From the NCBI GenBank assembly GCA_015143735.1, contig VKHC01000594.1:1-10757 (forward strand): DNA of 10,757 bases, written 5' to 3'. Origin of the DNA: Synura sp. LO234KE (lineage: Eukaryota > Sar > Synurophyceae > Synurales > Mallomonadaceae). The notes under the pieces are model-generated. The model did not search any database. It worked only from the letters and a program-made list of their open reading frames with translations, and was not told the DNA's origin. Shown here piece by piece: positions 7,480-10,757 of this stretch. The position numbers and the translations under genes are program-made. Within the stretch, counting starts at the first letter, position 1. Every line of letters starts with the position of its first letter.

Positions 7480-8345
7480 GGATATCTACCACATGATCAC
7501 CTCCACTCCGTTCCCCGATTCAACAAGGAGTTTGGCTCACTGGAACAACTTCATATCAAACGATTTGCCCCATCTGCTCCCCAGCTTTAGGAGTTCAAGG
7601 AACAACATAATGCTACATGGAGACCCCTCTTGAGCCGTCCGGAGTTTTCTGCGACCGCGGCTGCCCAACTTGAGCATCTTACCCACATCACCTTGGACGC
7701 CGCCCCGGAGCGCAAGCGATGGAAAAGGCGGAACCGCTTTAAAGACCACTGGAGCCCCACGTAGAGAGCACTACAAGCCCAACTACTTGCCATGCTCAGC
7801 CTTCAACGGCACCTCGGAGTTCTCCCTCTTCCGCATCGCCTCCGACGCTGGGAGTCCTCGCGCAATATATCACTCAGAATTGCCGAAGTGGTTTGTGAAT
7901 GGGAATGGGCGGTCCCCACCCTCAAATTTCCCACTGGAGTCCCTTCTGAGGTCTGGGGCACTGGGCTCTCCCCCTCTGAATGGCGCACGCAGAACCCCGC
8001 AGACCTTAAAGCTCTCCGGCTCGCTGCTATTTCCAATTTCAATCGCGTGAAACGAAAAGAGTACGCGGTTTGTTCATCCACTCACATTGCGGCCCGCGAG
8101 GACATTTGGCTGCGGGACATATGCATGGGAGTTTTCTATCATTACTCAATCAACTTCCGGAGGGGGCGACCTGCAGTACTACGACTTCGGGACGGATACG
8201 ACCCCCCAATCGCCTGCAGCGCTGCGCGACTACGTCACCAACATGTTCCTGAGCCACTACCGAGCCCAATGCACCCCGTCGGCCGGCCTCCACGATGGCC
8301 CCATTCTCTGGAAAGACCTTCAACAAATGAGCTATGCGGAATTTC
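7480..8345 (+). pseudogene. LINE-type retrotransposon, N-terminal part of the reverse transcriptase ORF (right copy)
   Basis: One frame carries LHIKRFAPSAPQL, a TAG at 7588-7590 (absent from the left copy), AAAQLEHLTHITLDAAPERK, a TAG at 7762-7764 shared with the left copy, and then KFPTGVPSEVWGTGLSPSEW and VKRKEYAVCSSTHIAARE. Near 8170 the natural reading passes to another frame: AALRDYVTNMFLSHYRAQ, then LHDGPILWKDLQQMSYAEF. The product is basic and Pro-rich, as in regions ahead of LINE reverse transcriptase domains. I see no apurinic-type or restriction-type endonuclease motif, so that part is lost or lay further 5'. The 5' end abuts minus-strand copia sequence, so the LINE start is not natural. 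Confidence 0.6.
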
Positions 8346-9468
8346 GACGCCGCCACGCTACCTCAACATTCCCTGTGTAGAGGATAATGATCGACTCCTC
8401 GCCCTGCGGTCTGCGTTGAATCACTCGCCCTCCAGAGCAGCTGTCCATGCCGATTTGTACCCCCTACTGCACGCTGCCCCGTCCTTTGAGAAGTTTGCTG
8501 TGATTGTGATGTCAAAACTAGGTAACTCTTCTGGCGGTCCTTCCGGACTTCAATACAAGCATCCCCAGCACTGGAAGCCAGAAATGGTTTCGGAAGCGTA
8601 TGAATGCCTCGCGAAGATGTGGCACGATCGTTCTATCCCAGAATCCTGGAAATGGACGTGGTTAGTCCCCGTTTCTATCAAGTCCTCCACAAGCGTATTC
8701 CAGACATCCGCCCCATTATGCTAGTGGAAGTGTTGCGCAAGTTGTGGACGGGTCTCCTCGTGGATGAAGTGACTTCATCGTCGCTTTAACGTCACTCTTC
8801 GCTATCGCTCGCCGAACATGGCTACCTCCTGCATCACGGTACCGATACGGCCAATCTCCAATTTCTCAACACCTTTGAAACTGCGTGGGATGCTCGCAGG
8901 CCTCTCTACTGCTGCTCCTGGGATATGAGTGAGGCCTTTGACTCCATCTCCAAGCCGCTGATAGTTCTCTGCTGACAGCGCCTCGAGCTCCCTGCCGAAA
9001 TCGCTCAGTGGCTAGTCGACCTAGACGCCAACGGGTATACCATTGTTCGGGCCCCCACGCGCTAGCTAAATGAGATGTTGAGGGTCTGGAGGGGCTAAGA
9101 GAGCTCTCATTCAATTCGGAAAGGGGCACCGGGCGAGGCGATATTCACAGCCCCTTTACCTGGTAAGCAGTTTTTGATGTCCTCCTCACGGTACTCGACC
9201 GTCAACACCCCTCCCCGGATTACTTGCACCTTCACCGGCCGGATGGCTACCCGGCCAGAGAGCTGCCATCTGCTACGCCGACGATCTGCAGTCTTTTGCC
9301 TCTACCCTCCTTGGCTTGCAGCACACAGACCTTGTTTCGGTCTTCGCTATGGTCTTTAACCTCACGATTACCATACCGAAACTCCGGGCTCTACACTACG
9401 GAGGCCTCTCGCAACTGCCAGACGACACGGAATTTCTTCAGATACACACAGTGGGATGGGTACCCTAA
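8346..9468 (+). pseudogene. LINE-type reverse transcriptase domain, frame-broken
   Basis: Non-LTR reverse transcriptase motifs occur in order over at least three frames. SSGGPSGLQYKHPQHW near 8527-8575 is followed by IPESWKWTWLVP near 8635-8672. After a shift near 8680 comes IRPIMLVEVLRKLWTGLLV near 8709-8765, the family's RPI motif. Then comes WDMSEAFDS at 8919-8945, motif A with its catalytic Asp present. KGAPGE near 9122-9139 is probably a damaged G-x-PQG motif. YADDLQSFAS starts at 9274, with both catalytic Asp of motif C present. In-frame stops include TAA 8787-8789, a TGA near 8973 where Trp is expected, a TAG near 9063 and TAA 9466-9468. In life the enzyme would copy element RNA at a nicked genomic target. 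Identity as a LINE-type enzyme is firm; the clade is not assigned. Confidence 0.82.
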
Positions 9469-10601
9469 AGATGTCCTAATTCACAAACAGGGCACCTTCA
9501 AAAGCCTGGGCGTACTTTACCCAATCAACCCCAACGATTCCACCTCCCTCCAGCTCATGAAACAGAATCTCATAATTACCATCCGTGCCCTGTTCCTCAA
9601 GCGAGCGTCTCCACGAGCCATCAATCTGGTGATGGCTAAGTGCCTATATGCTCGAGGAGCGTAAGTCAGGGTCCTCTCCTCGTGGTCTCTTAAAGAGTGC
9701 AAAGACATGTAGATTCAGTCTTTGCGGCCGAGATCCGACGCAGGACTAAGAACCTCAAAACCTCCCAAACGGAAAATCTGTTTCAGCCGCTCCGTGAAGG
9801 CGGTCGCTCTGGGTTATCTCCTCGATGGTTCAACAGCGCAAACTTAACTGCATGCGTCGCATCCTCTCGGGTGGTGACCAATGGACCCGCCTGGCAGTCG
9901 AGGGATTATGCGCCCGAGGCCACAGAAGCCCTCACCACCACCCCTTCAACGCTCTCACTCCGCAATGTGTCCGTCCGGGGTTCTGGATCTCGAGCCATCT
10001 GTCCTACGGCGTGAAGAGCCAAGCCTGTCCTACCAAACCTCTCCACGCTCACAGTCGCGCGTCACCGCCCCAGCTCTCTGATTCCTTAGTTGGATGCTTC
10101 AGATCTAATCCCAACGGGACCAAAGCTCAGAGCGCCTACCTACGAGACCGGCACCTGCTTACGTATGAAGACATGGTCACGTGGAAAGGAGACCACTAGA
10201 CCTGGCGTCTTCTCGATCTACCACAGTTTATCCAGGAGGTGTTCCTCAAGGTACCCCTCCCAGTCGACGAGTTCAGACCACTTCTTTCCGGACAAGCCTG
10301 GCATCTCATAGCGCCGGACCAGCTTTTCTCCAATCGGATTACCAAGATCGTCCGTCTCCCTGTATCTCACCCCTCGCGGGTACACGGTCGACGTCCTGCA
10401 CCGTCACTAAACTCTACCCCAAGCGGTAACACCTCCACTTCCCCGCACAATTGTCTCGTCCGCCTCCCCCCGCAACTGTATCACGGCCCTATCGACCACG
10501 CCTCTTGGTTCCTGGCCATCTTCGGACCCTCGCGTCACACTTGTCCTCTCTTCCGGCACTCCCCACCGCACCGGACTCCCTCCTCCACTGTTGCAGCATA
10601 G
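9469..10601 (+). pseudogene. LINE-type retrotransposon, C-terminal region
   Basis: After the YADD box the reading shifts frame and continues with GTFKSLGVLYPINPNDS and ASPRAINLVMAKCLYARGA to a stop near 9664. It then passes through a third frame (RRTKNLKTSQTENLFQPL). From 9825 another frame reads VQQRKLNCMRRILSGGDQWT. That frame runs on to 10601 with a single TAG at 10197-10199, a likely Gln codon changed by one transition. The earlier part looks like the thumb and following C-terminal region of LINE ORF2 proteins; I do not recognise a CCHC finger or an RNase H domain. Past about 10360 the sequence is Pro/Ser/His-rich and less convincing as this protein. The natural 3' end and any poly(A) tail are not visible. 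Confidence 0.55.
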
Positions 10602-10757
10602 CGGCTGCATAATGTACTACTGGTTATTTTGTGCGCTGACTATTTACGTACGCTGTGTGGTGCGCACTACCACTACCCTATTCCTACACTGCTCGACTGC
10701 TCAGTAGGTGGTGTATCTCCGCCACCGGGAGCTATCCGTAATCGACGGGAGGATTTT
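10602..10757. other. Terminal stretch without recognised feature
   Basis: This follows the last LINE-like open frame. It contains no poly(A) or simple-repeat tail that would mark a LINE 3' end, and no coding signal. It may be LINE 3' untranslated sequence or flanking DNA cut by the window edge. Confidence 0.3.

Larger units (their letters stand above)
6381..8323. repeat. Right arm of the ~1.9 kb inverted repeat
   Basis: This is the reverse complement of 939-2848, with the same order of parts: copia fragment (minus strand) joined at about 7461-7480 to LINE sequence (plus strand). It keeps 31 bases (8200-8230) that the left arm lost between two AC dinucleotides, and has a single agaaaactcccat unit where the left arm has two. 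Beyond 8323 the LINE continues, while the left arm has switched to the Gag-like sequence. Inside 6381 the copia stops, while in the left arm it continues. The arms therefore end at different structural points of the two elements. Confidence 0.92.

Noticed and set aside
8866-9129. 87-codon minus-strand open frame
   Set aside because: It is the antisense shadow of the reverse transcriptase segment that contains motif A.
1-10757. tRNA, rRNA, CRISPR array, bacterial operon or defence system
   Set aside because: No tRNA box pair, no regularly spaced direct repeats, no ribosome-binding-site organisation and no defence-type domain were seen. The recognisable content is eukaryotic retroelements.

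Overview
The window looks like a transposon graveyard from a nuclear eukaryotic genome. Fragments of two or three retroelement types are broken, nested and partly duplicated, and I see no intact gene and no recognisable host gene. The case for a eukaryote is a Ty1/copia-type reverse transcriptase and RNase H, and a separate non-LTR (LINE-type) reverse transcriptase with a YADD box. There is no bacterial gene organisation. The species cannot be read from this sequence. The LINE reverse transcriptase recalls elements I associate with algae, stramenopiles and similar protists, but that is an impression only.

Layout, left to right. Bases 1-942 hold the 3' part of a Gag-like gene with a damaged CCHC zinc knuckle, followed by an overlapping open frame of unknown function. 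Bases 939-1770 hold a LINE fragment on the minus strand. Bases 1780-4051 hold a copia Pol pseudogene on the plus strand (linker, reverse transcriptase, RNase H). It is followed by a non-coding tail with a perfect hairpin, a purine tract, and a candidate 3' LTR at 4537-4873 bounded by TGTAAG/CTTACA. Bases 4909-5072 are unusually dense in mutually complementary segments. Bases 5096-6057 hold ambiguous, possibly coding debris. Bases 6381-7461 hold a second copia fragment on the minus strand. From about 7480 to 10601 lies a longer copy of the LINE on the plus strand, with its catalytic boxes visible but its frame broken many times.

The organising feature is a large imperfect inverted repeat. Bases 939-2848 are repeated in reverse complement at 6381-8323, separated by about 3.5 kb. 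Both arms carry the same LINE-copia junction, the same premature stop in the LINE and the same frame break in the copia part. The chimera was therefore probably formed, and already dead, before it was duplicated in inverted orientation. After that each arm gained its own indels.

No functional pathway can be assigned and nothing here amounts to a demonstrated new system. The points most worth a second look are the inverted composite repeat (a possible source of hairpin double-stranded RNA) and the structured stretch at 4909-5072.
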